Below are positions 35,494 to 48,292 of a DNA stretch of 64,000 nucleotides, piece after piece. Source of the DNA: Colletes latitarsis (taxonomy: Eukaryota; Arthropoda; Insecta; Hymenoptera; Colletidae); contig NC_135141.1 in NCBI RefSeq assembly GCF_051014445.1, positions 1,984,001 through 2,048,000 of the forward strand, written 5' to 3'. The notes under the pieces are model-generated. The model was given only the letters and a program-made list of their open reading frames with translations, was not told where the DNA came from and made no database searches. Position 1 is the stretch's first letter; every line of letters begins with the position of its first letter. The position numbers were made by a program, and so were the translations under genes.

Positions 35494-38400
35494 CCAGGAT
35501 CAGGCCAACAATTATGCGAAGAAGGCAAAATCATGTGCCAGATGCGCGCATAACCCAGACCTAACCCAGACCTAACCGGTTTCATCCTCTAAAATATTGA
35601 TCGAATCCTGGTTTTATTGACTGTTACTGTGTGGTACCACATTACTACGTAATTCAAATCCGAAAAAACCCAGGATCAGGCCAACAAGTATGCGAAGAAG
35701 GCAAAATCATGAGCCAGATGCGGGCATAAGCCAGACCTAACCCAGACCTAACCGGTGTCATCCTTTAAAATGTTGATCGAAACCAAGTTTAATGGTCTGT
35801 TTCTATGTGGTACCGCATTACTACGTGATTCAAACCCGAAAAAACCCAGGATCTGGCCATCAAATATACTAAGAAGTCAAAATCATGAGCGAGATGCGGG
35901 CATAACCCAGACCTAACCCAAACCTAACCGGTGTTATCCTCTAAAATATTGATCGAAACTAGGTTTAATTGACTGTTTCACTGTGGTACCACATCACTAC
36001 GTGATTCAAACTGGAAAAAACCCAGGATCTGGCCAACAAGTATGCGAAGAAGGCAAAATCATGAGCCAGATGCGTGCATAACCCAGACCTAACCGGTGTT
36101 ATCCTCCAAAATATTGATCGAAACCAAATTTAATGGATTGTTCCTGTGTGCTACCACATTACTACGTGATTCGAAACCGAAAAAACCCAGGATCAGGCCA
36201 ACAAGTATGCGAAGAAGGCAAAATCATGTGCCAGATGCGCGCATAACCCAGACCTAACCCAGACCTAACCGGTTTTATCCTCTAAAATGTGGATCGAAAC
36301 CAAGTTTAATGGACTGCTTCAGTGTGGTATGACATTACTACGTGACTCAAACCCGAAAAAACCAAGGTTCTGGCCGGCAAGTATGCGAAGAAGGCAAAAT
36401 CATGAGACAGATGTGGGCATAAGCCAGACCTAACCCAGACCTAACCTGTTTTATCCTCTAAAATATTGATCGATCCAGGTTTTATTGACTGCTACTGTGT
36501 GGTACCACATTACTACGTGATTCAAATCCGAAAAAACCCAGGATCTGGCCAACAAGTATGCAAAGAAGGCAAAATCATGAGCCAGATGCGCGCATAACCC
36601 AGACCTAAACCAGACCTAACCGGTGTCATCCTCTAAAATATTGATCGAAACCACGTTTTATGGGCCGTTTCAGTGTGGTATCACATTACTACGTGACTCA
36701 AACCCGTAAAAAACACAGGATCTGGCCAACAAGTATGCGAAGAAGGCAAAATCATGCGCCAGGTGCGTGCGTAACCCAGTCCTAAGCCAGACCTAACCCA
36801 GACCTAACCGATTTTATCCTCTAAAATACTGATCGAAACCAGGTTTAGTTGACTGTTTCGTTGTGGTACCACATTACTACGTGATTCAAACAGGGTAAAA
36901 CCCAGGTTCTGGCCAACAAGTATGCGATGAAGGCTGAATCATGATCGAGATGCGGGCATAACCCAGACCTAACCGGTGTTAGCCACCAAAATATTGATCG
37001 GAACCAGGTTTAGTTGACTGTTCCGTTATCGTACCGCATTACTACGCCATTCAAACAGGGTAAAACCCAGGTTCTGGCCAACAAGTATGCGATGAAGGCT
37101 GAATCATGATCGAGATGCGGGCATAACCCAGACCTATCCCAGACCTAACCGGTGTTAGCCTCCGAAATATTGATCGAAACTAGGTTTAATTGGCTGTTTC
37201 ACTGTGGTACCACATCACTACGTGATTCAAACTGCAAAAAACCCAGGATCTGGCCAACAAGTATGCGAAGAAGGCAAAATCATGAGCCAGATGCGTGCAT
37301 AACCCAGACCTAACCCAGACCTAACCGGTGTTATCCTCCAAAATATTGATCGAAACCAAATTTAATGGATTGTTTCTGTGTGCTACCACATTACTACGTG
37401 ATTCGAAACCGAAAAAACCCAGGATCAGGCCAACAATTATGCGAAGAAGGCAAAATCATGTGCCAGATGCGCGCATAACCCAGACCTAACCCAGACCTAA
37501 CCGGTGTTATCGTCTAAAATGTGGATCGAATCCTGGTTTTATTGACTGTTACTGTGTGGTACCACATTACTACGTGATTCAAATCCGAAAAAACCCAAAA
37601 TCTGGCCAACAAGTATGCAAAGATGGCAAAATCATGAGCCAGATGCGGGCATAAGCCAGACCTAACCCAGACCTAACCGGTGTCATCCTTTAAAATGTTG
37701 ATCGAAACCAAGTTTAATGGTCTGTTTCTATGTGGTACCGCATTACTACGTGATTCAAACCCGAAAAAACCCAGGATCTGGCCATCAAATATACTAAGAA
37801 GTCAAAATCATGAGCGAGATGCGGGCATAACCCAGACTTAACCCAAACCTAACCGGTGTTATCCTCTAAAATATTGATCGAAACTAGGTTTAATTGACTG
37901 TTTCACTGTGGTACCACATCACTACGTGATTCAAACTGGAAAAAACCCAGGATCTGGCCAACAAGTATGCGAAGAAGGCAAAATCATGAGCCAGATGCGT
38001 GCATAACCCAGACCTAACCGGTGTTATCCTCCAAAATATTGATCGAAACCAAATTTAATGGATTGTTTCTGTGTGCTACCACATTACTACGTGATTCGAA
38101 ACCGAAAAAACCCAGGATCAGGCCAACAAGTATGCGAAGAAGGCAAAATCATGTGCCAGATGCGCGCATAACCCAGACCTAACCCAGACCTAACCGGTTT
38201 TATCCTCTAAAATGTGGATCGAAACCAAGTTTAATGGACTGTTTCAGTGTGGTATCACATTACTACGTGACTCAAACCCGAAAAAACACAGGTTCCGGCC
38301 AACAAGTATGCGAAGAAGGCAAAATCATGAGCCAGATGTGGGCATAAGCCACACCTAACCCAGACCTAACCGGTTTTATCCTCTAAAATATTGATCGATC

Positions 38401-38615
38401 AAGGTTTTATTGACTGCTACTGTGTGGTACCACATTACTACGTGATTCAAATCCGAAAAAACCCAGGATCTGGCCAACAAGTATGCAAAGAAGGCAAAAT
38501 CATGAGCCAGATGCGCGCATAACCCAGACCTAAACCAGACCTAACCGGTGTCATCCTCTAAAATATTGATCGAAACCACGTTTTATGGGCCGTTTCAGTG
38601 TGGTATCACATTACT
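35494..38615. repeat. 11-monomer (1925-bp) tandem higher-order region, ~1.6 copies
   Basis: Landmarks repeat at exactly 1925 bp (11 x 176 - 11): CAACAATTATGCG 35506/37431, GATCGAATCC 35599/37524, TCCTTTAAAATGTTG 35761/37686, TCTAAAATGTGG 36281/38206, CCACGTTTTATGGG 36651/38576. The first copy spans about 35494-37418 and the second runs to about 38615, where GTGACTC is replaced by GTGATTC. The interior is mosaic: near 36360-36420 and 38280-38340 the copies carry different A-rich blocks. Confidence 0.85.
36643..36830. repeat. Long monomer (188 bp) with three 11-bp tail units
   Basis: The tail reads ACCCAGTCCTAAGCCAG and then two further units, three in all, instead of the usual two. One extra A in the CCCGTAAAAAACACAGG block adds the twelfth base. 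The first unit belongs to the GCGTGCGTAACCCAGTCC type and the next to the AAGCCAGACC type, so this is probably an exchange junction inside the sub-repeat. Confidence 0.85.
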
Positions 38616-39936
38616 ACGTGATTCAAATCCGAAAAAACACAGGTTCCGGCCAACAAGTATGCGAAGAAGGCAAAATCATGAGCCAGATGTGGGCATAAGC
38701 CAGACCTAACCCAGACCTAACCGGTTTTATCCTCTAAAATATTGATCGAAACCAGGTTTTATTGACTGCTACTGTGTGGTACCACATTACTACGTGATTC
38801 AAATCCGAAAAAACACAGGTTCCGGCCAACAAGTATGCGAAGAAGGCAAAATCATTAGCCAGATGTGGGCATAAGCCAGACCTAACCCAGACCTAACTGA
38901 TTTTATCCTCTAAAATATTGATCGAAACCAGGTTTAGTTGACTGTTTCGTTGTGGTACCGCATTACTACGTGATTCAAACAGGGTAAAACCCAGGTTTTG
39001 GCCAACAAGTATGCGAAGAAGGCAAAATCATGAATCAGATGCGTGCATAACTCAGACCTAACCCAGACCTAACCGGTTTTATCCTGTAAAATATTGATCG
39101 AAACCAGCTTTAATTGACTGTTTCAATGTGGTACAACATTACAACGTAATTCAAATTCGAGAAAACCCAGGATCTGGCCAACAAGTATGCGAAGAAGGCA
39201 AAATCATGAGCCAGATGCGGGCATTAGCCAGACCTAACCCAGACCTAACCGGTTTTATCCTCTAAATTATTGATCGAATCCAGGTTTTATTGACTGTTAC
39301 TGTGTGGTACCACATTACTGCGTGATTCAAATCCGAAAAAACCCAAAATCTGGCCAACAAGTATGCAAAGATGGCAAAATCATGAGCCAGATGCGGGCAT
39401 AACCCAGACCTAACCCAAACCTAACCGGTGTTATCCTCTAGAATATTGATCGACCTAGGTTTAATTGACTGTTTCACTGTGGTACCACATCACTACGTGA
39501 TTCAATCAGGGTAAAACCCAGGTTCTGGCCAACAAGTATGCGATGAAGGCAGAATCATGAGCGAGATGCGGGCATAACCCAGACCTAACCCAGACCTAAC
39601 CGGTGTTAGCCTCCAAAATATTGATCGAAACCAGGATTAGTTGACTGTTTCGTTGTGGTACCGCATTACTACGTGATTCAAACAGGGTAAATCCCAGGTT
39701 CTGGCCAACAAGTATGCGATGAAGGCAGAATCATGAGCGAGACGCGGGCATATCCCAGACCTAACCCAGACCTAAACGGTGTTATCCTCCAAAATATTGA
39801 TCGAAACCAAATTTAATGGATTGTTTCTGTGTGGTACCACATTACTACGTGATTCAAAAACGAAAAAACCCAGGATCAGGACAACAAGTATGCGAAGAAG
39901 GCAAAATCATGTGCCAGATGCAGGCATAACCCAGAC
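38616..39936. repeat. Mixed monomers (no gene)
   Basis: About 7-8 monomers of types seen elsewhere: CACAGGTTCCGGCC, G1-like, AATTCGAGAAAACCC, CGAATCCAGG, and a GCGAGACGCGGGC variant. No higher-order regularity was recognised by eye. Confidence 0.75.
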
Positions 39937-42640
39937 CTAACCCAGACCTAACCGGTTTTATCCTCTAAAATATTGATCGAAACCAGCTTTAATTGACTGT
40001 TTCAATGTGGACAAACATTACTACGTGATTCAAACCCGAAGAAACCCAGGATCTGGCCAACAAGAATGCGGAAAAGGTAAAATCATGAGTCAGATGCGGG
40101 CATAACGCATACCTAACCCAGACCTAACCGGTGTTATCCTCTAAAATGTGGATCGAAGCCAGCTTTTATTGACTGTTACTGTGTGGTACCACATTACTAC
40201 GTGATTCAAATCCGAATAAACCCAAAATCTGGCCAACAAGTATGCAAAGATGGCAAAATCATGAGCCAGATGCGGGCATAAGCCAGACCTAACCCAGACC
40301 TAACCGGTGTCATCCTTTAAAATGTTGATCGAAACCAAGTTTAATGGTCTGTTTCTATGTGGTACCGCATTACTACGTGATTCAAACCCGAAAAAACCCA
40401 GGATCTGGCCAACAAGTATGCGAAGAAGGCAAAATCATGAGCCAGATGCGTGCATAACCCAGACCTAACCGGTGTTATCCTCCAAAATCTTGATCGAAAC
40501 CAAATTTAATGGATTGTTTCTATGTGCTACCACATTACTACGTGATTCGAAACCGAAAAAACCCAGGATCAGGCCAACAAGTATGCGAAGAAGGCAAAAT
40601 CATGTGCCAGATGCGCTCATAACCCAGACCTAACCCAGACCTAACCGGTTTTTACCTCTAAAATGTGGATCGAAACCAAGTTTAATGGACTGTTTCAGTG
40701 AGGTATCACATTACTACGTGACTCAAACCCGAAAAAACCAAGGTTCTGGCCAACAAGTATGCGAAGAAGGCAAAATCATGAGCCAGATGTGGGCATAAGC
40801 CAGACCTAACCCAGACCTAACCGGTTTTATCCTCTAAAATATTGATCGAAACCAAGTTTTGTGGGCCGTTTCAGTGTGGCATCACATTACTACGTGACTC
40901 AAACCCGAAAAAAACCCAGGATCTGGCCAACAAGTATGCGAAGAATGCAAAATCATGCGCCAGATGCGTGCGTAACCCAGTCCTAACCCAGACCTAACCG
41001 GTTTAATCCTCTAAAATGTTTATCGAAACCAGGTTTAGTTGACTGTTTCGTTGTGGTACCGCATTACTACGTGATTCAAATCCGAAAAAACCCAGGATCT
41101 GGCCAACAAGTATGCAAAGAAGTCAAAATCATGAGCGAGATGCGGGCATAACCCAGACCTAACCCAGACCTAACCGGTGTTATCGTCTAAAATGTGGATC
41201 GAAACCAGCTTTAATTGACTGTTTCAGTGTGGTACCACATTACTACGTGACTCAAACCCGAAAAAACCCAGGTTCTGGCCAACAAGTATGCGATGAAGGC
41301 TGAATCATGATCGAGATACGGGCATAACCCAGACCTAACCCAGACCTAACCGGTGTCATCCATTAAAATATTGATCGAAACCAAGTTTAGTGGACTGTTT
41401 CAGTGTGGTACCACATTACTACGTAACTCTAACACGAAAAAACCCAGGATCTGGCCAATAAGTATGCGAAGAAGGCAAAATCATGAACCAGATGCGCGCT
41501 TAAGCCAGACCTAACCCAGACCTAACCGGTGTTATCCTCCAAAATATTGATCGAAACCAAATTTAATGGATTGCTTCTGTGTGCTACCACATTACTACGT
41601 GATTCGAAACCGAAAAAACCCAGGATCAGGCCAACAAGTTTGCGAAGAAGGCAAAATCATGTGCCAGATGCGCGCATAACTCAGAACTAACCCAGACCTA
41701 ACCGGTTTTATCCTCTAAAATGTGGATCGAAACCAAGTTTAATGGACTGTTTCAGTGTGGTATTTCATTACTACGTGACTCAAACCCGAAAAAACCCAGG
41801 TTCTGGCCAACAAGTATGCGAAGAAGGCAAAATCATGAGCCAGGTGTGGGCATAAGCCAGACCTTACCCAGACCGAACCGTTTTATCCTCTAAAATATTG
41901 ATCGAAACCAGGTTTTATTGACTGCTACTGTGTGGTACCACATTACTACGTGATTCAAATCCGAAAAAACCCAGGTTCTGGCCAACAAGTATGCGAAGAA
42001 GGCAAAATCATGAGCCAGATGTGGGCATAAGCCAGACCTAACCCAGACCTAACCGATTTTATCCTCTAAAATATTGATCGAAACCAGGTTTAGTTGACTG
42101 TTTCGTTGTGGTACCGCATTACTACGTGATTCAAACAGGGTAAAACCCAGGTTCTGGCCAACAAGTATGCGATGAAGGCAGAATCATGAGCGAGATGCGT
42201 GCATAACCCAGACCTAACCCAGACCTAACCGGTGTTAGCCTCCAAAATATTGATCGAAACCAGGTTTAGTTGACTGTTTCGTTATCGTACCGCATTACTA
42301 CGCCATTCAAACAGGGTAAAACCCAGGTTCTGGCCAACAAGTATGCGATCAAGGCAGAATCATGAGCGAGATGCGGGCATAACCCAGACCTAACCCAGAC
42401 CTAACCGGTTTTATCCTCTAAAATATTGATCGAAACCAGCTTTAATTGACTGTTATAATGTGGTACAACATAACTACGTGATTCAAACCCTAAGAAACCC
42501 AGGATCGGGCCAACAAGTATGCAAAGAAGGCAAAATCATGAGCCAGATGCGGGCATAACCCAGACCTAACCCAGACCAAACCGGTGTGATCCTCTAAAAC
42601 ATTGATCGAAACCTGATTTATTGACTGTTACTGTGTGGTA
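39937..42640. repeat. Higher-order block, copy 1 (lacks two monomers, has one extra)
   Basis: Partner of 43445-46323. The shift is 3508 bp at the GAATGCGGAAAAGG monomer (40064/43572), 3859 bp at CTAAAATGTTTATCG (41011/44870) and 3683 bp at the ATAATG/TTAATG monomer (42451/46134). The stepwise changes of about +2 and -1 monomer locate small deletions or duplications near 40420, 40850 and 41900. Rare shared words: TTTCATTACTACG after GTGGTA, CAAGTTTGCGAAG, CGATCAAGGCAG. Confidence 0.85.
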
Positions 42641-43444
42641 CCACATTACTACGTGACTCAAATCCGAAATAACCCAAAATCTGGCCAACAAGTATGCAAA
42701 GACGGCAAAATCATGCGCCAGATGCGGGCATAAGCCAGACCTAACCAACACCTAACCGGTGTCATCCTTTAAAATGTTGATCGAAACCAAGTTTAATGGA
42801 CTGTTTCAGTGTGGTACCACATTACTACCTAACTCTAACACGAAAAAACCCGGGATCTGGCCAACAAGTATGCGAAGAAGGCAAAATCATGAGCCAGATG
42901 CGCGCATAAGCCAGACCTAACCCAGGCCTAACCGGTGTTATCCTCCAAAATATTGATCGAAACCAAATTTAATGGTCTGCATCTGTGTGGTACCGCATTA
43001 CTACGTGATTCAAACCCGAGGAAACCCAGCATCTGGCCATCAAATATACTATGAAGTCAAAATCATGAGCGAGATGCGGGCATAACCCAGACCTAACCCA
43101 AACCTAACCGGTGTTATCCTCCAAAATATTGATCGAATCCAAATTTAATGGATTGTTTCTGTGTGCTACCACATTACTACGTGATTCGAAACCGAAAAAA
43201 CCCAGGATCAGGCCAACAAGTATGCGAAGAAGGCAAAATCATGAGCCAGATGCGGGCATAAGCCAGACCTAACCCAGACCTAACCGGTTTTATCCCCTAA
43301 AATATTGGTCGAAACCAGGTTTAGTTGACTGTTTCGTTGTGGTACCGCATTACTACGTGATGCAAACAGGGTAAAACCCAGGTTCAGGCCAACAAGTATG
43401 CGATGAAGGCTGAATCATGATCGAGATGCGGGCATAACCCAGAC
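42641..43444. repeat. Monomers between the two copies
   Basis: Four to five monomers, including CCGAAATAACCC, CTCTAACACG and GGTCTGCATCTGTG types and a G1-like monomer at 43310. The GTACCGCATTACTACG...CCCGAGGAAACCC half near 42990 is also found joined directly to the CTGATTTATTG half at 46322, so the second copy has lost two monomers there. Confidence 0.8.
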
Positions 43445-46323
43445 CTAACCCAGACCTAACCGGTTTTATCCTCTAAAATATTGATCGAAACCAGCTTTAA
43501 TTGACTGTTTCAATGTGGACAAACATTACTACGTGATTCAAACCCGAAGAAACCCAGGATCTGGCCAACAAGAATGCGGAAAAGGTAAAATCATGAGTCA
43601 GATGCGGGCATAACGCATACCTAACCCAGACCTAACCGGTGTTATCCTCTAAAATGTGGATCGAAGCCAGCTTTTATTGACTGTTACTGTGTGGTACCAC
43701 ATTACTACGTGATTCAAATCCGAAAAAACCCAAAATCTGGCCAACAAGTATGCAAAGATGGCAAAATCATGAGCCAGATGCGGGCATAAGCCAGACCTAA
43801 CCCAGACCTAACCGGTGTCATCCTTTAAAATGTTGATCGAAACCAAGTTTAATGGTCTGTTTCTATGTGGTACCGCATTACTACGTGATTCAAACCCGAA
43901 AAAACCCAGGATCTGGCCATCAAATATACTAAGAAGTCAAAATCATGAGCGAGATGCGGGCATAACCCAGACCTAACCCAAACCTAACCGGTGTTATCCT
44001 CTAAAATTTTGATCGAAACTAGGTTTAATTGACTGCTTCACTGTGGTACCACATCACTACGTGATTCAAACTGGAAAAAACCCAGGATCTGGCCAACAAG
44101 TATGCGAAGAAGGCAAAATCATGAGCCAGATGCGTGCATAACCCAGACCTAACCGGTGTTATCCTCAAAAATCTTGATCGAAACCAAATTTAATGGATTG
44201 TTTCTGTGTGCTACCACATTACTACGTGATTCGAAACCGAAAAAACCCAGGATCAGGCCAACAAGTATGCGAAGAAGGCAAAATCATGTGCCAGATGCGC
44301 TCATAACCCAGACCTAACCCAGACCTAACCGGTTTTATCCTCTAAAATGTGGATCGAAACCAAGTTTAATGGACTGTTTCAGTGTGGTATCACATTACTA
44401 CGTGACTCAAACCCGAAAAAACCAAGGTTCTGGCCAACAAGTATGCGAAGAAGGCAAAATCATGAGCCAGATGTGGGCATAAGCCAGACCTAACCCAGAC
44501 CTAACCGGTTTTATCCTCTAAAATATTGATCGATCCAGGTTTTATTGACTGCTACTGTGTGGTACCACATTACTACGTGATTCAAATCCGAAAAAACCCA
44601 GGATCTGGCCAACAAGTATGCAAAGAAGGCAAAATCATGAGCCAGATGCGCGCATAACCCAGACCTAAACCAGACCTAACCGGTGTCATCCTCTAAAATA
44701 TTGATCGAAACCAAGTTTTATGGGCCGTTTCAGTGTGGTATCACATTACTACGTGACTCAAACCCGAAAAAAACCCAGGATCTGGCCAACAAGTATGCGA
44801 AGAAGGCAAAATCATGCGCCAGATGCGTGCGTAACCCAGTCCTAACCCAGACCTAACCGTTTTTATCCTCTAAAATGTTTATCGAAACCAGGTTTAGTTG
44901 ACTGTTTCGTTGTGGTACCGCATTACTACGTGATTCAAATCCGAAAAAACCCAGGATCTGGCCAACAAGTATGCAAAGAAGTCAAAATCATGAGCGACAT
45001 GCGGGCATAACCCAGACCTAACCCAGACCTAACCGGTGTTATCGTCCAAAATGTGGATCGAAACCAGCTTTAATTGACTGTTTCAGTGTGGTACCACATT
45101 ACTACGTGACTCAAACCCGAAAAAACCCAGGTTCTGGCCAACAAGTATGCGATGAAGGCTGAATCATGATCGAGATGCGGGCATAACCCAGACCTAACCC
45201 AGACCTAATCGGTGTCATCCATTAAAATATTGATCGAAACCAAGTTTAGTGGACTGTTTCAGTGTGGTACCACATTACTACGTAACTCTAACACGAAAAA
45301 ACCCAGGATCTGGCCAACAAGTATGCGAAGAAGGCAAAATCATGAACCAGATGCGCGCATAAGCCAGACCTAACCCAGACCTAACCGGTGTTATCCTCCA
45401 AAATATTGATCGAAACCAAATTTAATGGATTGCTTCTGTGTGCTACCACATTACTACGTGATTCGAAACCGAAAAAACCCAGGATCAGGCCAACAAGTTT
45501 GCGAAGAAGGCAAAATCATGTGCCAGATGCGCGCATAACTCAGAACTAACCCAGACCTAACCGGTTTTATCCTCTAAAATGTGGATCGAAACCAAGTTTA
45601 ATGGACTGTTTCAGTGTGGTATTTCATTACTACGTGTCTCAAACCCGAAAAAACCCAGGTTCTGACCAACAAGTATGCGAAGAAGGCAAAATCATGAGCC
45701 AGGTGTGGGCATAAGCCAGACCTTACCCAGACCTAACCGTTTTATCCTCTAAAATATTGATCGAAACCAGGTTTAGTTGACTGTTTCGTTGTGGTACCGC
45801 ATTACTACGTGATTCAAACAGGGTAAAACCCAGGTTCTGGCCAACAAGTATGCGATGAAGGCAGAATCATGAGCGAGATGCGGGCATAACCCAGACCTAA
45901 CCCAGACCTAACCGGTGTTAGCCTCCAAAATATTGATCGAAACCAGGTTTAGTTGACTGTTTCGTTATCGTACCGCAATACTACGCCATTCAAACAGGGT
46001 AAAACCCAGGTTCTGGCCAACAAGTATGCGATCAAGGCAGAATCATGAGCGAGATGCGGGCATAACCCAGACCTAACCCAGACCTAACCGGTTTTATCCT
46101 CTAAAATATTGATCGAAACCAGCTTTAATTGACTGTTTTAATGTGGTACAACATTACTACGTGATTCAAACCCTAAGAAACCCAGGATCGGGCCAACAAG
46201 TATGCAAAGAAGGCAAAATCATGAGCCAGATGCGGGCATAACCCAGACCTAACCCAGACCAAACCGGTGTCATCCTCTAAAACATTGATCGAAACCTGAT
46301 TTATTGACTGTTACTGTGTGGTA
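43445..46323. repeat. Higher-order block, copy 2
   Basis: Partner of 39937-42640. Near 43920-44080 and 44530-44690 it keeps two monomers missing from copy 1. It includes a G1-G2 pair (45759 and 45935). Its right end is a chimeric monomer: CTGATTTATTGACTGTTACTG on the left, GTACCGCATTACTACG and CCCGAGG on the right. Confidence 0.85.
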
Positions 46324-46462
46324 CCGCATTACTACGTGATTCAAACCCGAGGAAACCCAGCATCTGGCCATCAAATATACTAAGAAGTCAAAATCATGAG
46401 CGAGATGCGGGCATAACCCAAACCTAACCCAAACCTAACCGGTGTTATCCTCCAAAATATTG
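46324..46462. repeat. Linking monomer between higher-order blocks
   Basis: The right part of a CCATCAAATATACTAAG monomer and its tail, leading into the next repeated block. No other feature is seen. Confidence 0.7.
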
Positions 46463-47713
46463 ATCGAAACCAAGTTTAATGGACTGTTTCAGTGTGGTAC
46501 CACATTACTACGTGACTCAAACCCGAAAAAACCCAGGATCTGTCCAACAAGTATGCGAAGAAGGCAAAATCATGAGCCAGATGCGGGCATAAGCCAGACC
46601 TAACCCAGACCTAGCCGGTTTTATCCTCTAAAATATTGATCGAAACCAAGTTTAATGGACTGTTTCAGTGTGGTACCACATTACTACGTGACTCAAACCC
46701 GAAAAAACCCAGGATCTGGCCAACAAGTATGCGAAGAAGGCAAAATCATGAGCCAGATGCGGGCATAAGCCAGACCTAACCCAGACCTAACCGGTGTCAT
46801 CCTTTAAAATATTGATCGCAACCAAGTTTAGTGGACTGTTTCAGTGTGGTACCACATTACTACGTGACTCAAACCCGAAAAAAACCAGGATCTGGCCAAC
46901 AAGTAACCGAAGAAGGCAAAATCATGAGCCAGATGCGGGCATAACCCAGACCTAACCCAGACCTAACCGGTTTTATCCTCTAAAATATTGATCGAAACCA
47001 GGTTTAATCGACTGTTTCAATGTGGTACAACATTACTACGTGATTCAATCCCGAAAAAACCCAGGATGTAGCCAACAAGTTTTCCAAGAAGGCAAAATCA
47101 TGAGCCAGATGCGGGCATAACCCAGACCTAACCGGTGTTTTCCTCCAAGATATTGATCGAAACCAAGTTTAATGGACTGTTTCAGTGTGGTACCACATTA
47201 CTACGTGCCTCAAACCCGAAAAAACCCAGGATCTGGCCAACAAGTATACGAAGAAGGCAAAATCATGAGCCAGATGCGGGCATAAACCAGACCTAACCCA
47301 GACCTAACCGGTGTCATCCTTTAAAATATTGATCGACACCAAGTTTAATGGACTGTTTCAGTGTGGTACCACATTACTACGTGACTCAAACCCGAAAAAA
47401 CCCAGGATCAGGCCAACAAGTATGCGAAGAAGGCAAAATCATGAGCCAGATGCGGGCATAAGCCAGACCTAACCCAGACCTAACTGGTTTTATCCTCTAA
47501 AATATTGAACAAAACCAGGTTTAATCGACTGTTTCAATGTGGTACAACATTACTACGTGATTCAAACCCGAAAAAATCAAGGATGTAGCCAACAAGTATG
47601 CGAAGAAGGCAAAATCATGAGCCAGATGCGGGCATAAGCCAGACCTAACCCAGACCTAACCGGTGTCATCCTTTAAAATATTGATCGAAACCAAGTTTAA
47701 TGGACTGTTTCAG

Positions 47714-47725
47714 TGTGGTACCACA
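47714..47725. other. 12-bp perfect palindrome TGTGGTACCACA in the monomer core (example)
   Basis: The site equals its own reverse complement and contains a KpnI/Acc65I site. It is present in a large share of monomers at the same offset (another example is 250-261), so the array carries a dyad about every 176 bp. Two recurrent monomer classes lose it: those reading TGTGGTACAACATT and those reading GTTATCGTACCGCATT. Short dyads are a known feature of centromeric satellites that lack a CENP-B box; any protein-binding or cruciform role here is inference. Confidence 0.9.
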
Positions 47726-47818
47726 TTACTACGTGACTCAAACCCGAAAAAACCCAGGATCTGGCCAACAAGTATGCGAAGAAGGCAAAATCATGAGCCA
47801 GATGCGGGCATAAGCCAG

Positions 47819-47838
47819 ACCTAACCCAGACCTAACCG
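47819..47838 (+). repeat. 11-bp sub-repeat ACCTAACCCAG, two units (example)
   Basis: A full unit (47819-47829) is followed by a second unit ending CCGG instead of CCAG. Monomers with one unit are 165 bp (for example around 345-366, 18400-18418, 26812-26822 and 27321-27340), those with two are 176 bp, and one with three is present near 36775-36810. The unit looks like a degenerate telomere-type CCTAACCC string but is 11 bp, not 6 or 7 bp. Gain and loss of this unit explains most length variation between monomers. Confidence 0.9.
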
Positions 47839-48292
47839 GTGTCATCCTTTAAAATATTGATCGAAACCATGTTTAGTGGACTGTTTCAGTGTGGTACCAC
47901 ATTACTACGTGACTCAAACCCGAAAAAAACCAGGATCTGGCCAACAAGTAACCGAAGAAGGCAAAATCATGAGCCAGATGCGGGCATAACCCAGACCTAA
48001 CCCAGACCTAACCGGTTTTATCCTCTAAAATATTGAACGAAACCAGGTTTAATCGACTGTTTCAATGTGGTACAACATTACTACGTGATTCAAACCCGAA
48101 AAAACCAAGGATGTAGCCAACAAGTATGCGAAGAAGGCAAAATCATGAGCCAGATGCGGGCATACCCCAGACCTAACCGGTTTTGTCCTCTAAAATATTG
48201 ATCGAAACCAGGTTTAATCGACTGTTTCAGTGTGGTACCACATTACTACGTGATTCAAACCCGAAGAAACCCAGGATATGGCCAACAAGTAT

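Larger units (their letters stand above)
47683..47858 (+). repeat. Representative 176-bp satellite monomer
   Basis: This copy is close to the commonest state at most positions and is a convenient reference, phased to start at GATCGAAACC. In order it holds: the start box (offset 1-10); a variable stretch reading AAGTTTAATGG here and AGGTTTAATTG, AGCTTTAATTG or AGGTTTTATTG elsewhere; the 12-bp palindrome (offset 31-42); CATTACTACGTGACTC; an A-rich CCCGAAAAAACCC block; AGGATCTGGCCAACAAG; TATGCGAAGAAGGCAAAATC; GAGCCAGATGCGGGCATAA; and the 11-bp sub-repeat tail leading to TATCCTCTAAAATATT or TCATCCTTTAAAATATT before the next start box. There is no coding evidence. The next start box is at 47859, exactly 176 bp on. 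Confidence 0.95.
46463..48292. repeat. ~20-mer higher-order block, copy 1
   Basis: Repeated at 49949-51944 with a shift of 3486 bp at CTGTCCAACAAG (46540/50026). Shared rare words in order: CTAGCCGG, ATCGCAACC, AAGTAACCGAAG, TAGCCAACAAGTTTTCC, GTGCCTCAAACC, GATCGACACC and TTGAACAAAACC. From the next CAAGTAACCG (47944/51596) the shift is 3652 bp, because the second copy holds one extra short monomer. Confidence 0.88.

Noticed and set aside
47811..47840. Interstitial telomere repeat
   Set aside because: The CCTAACCC strings are separated by an 11-bp phase and never form a run of 6- or 7-bp units. At most this is a degenerate relic.
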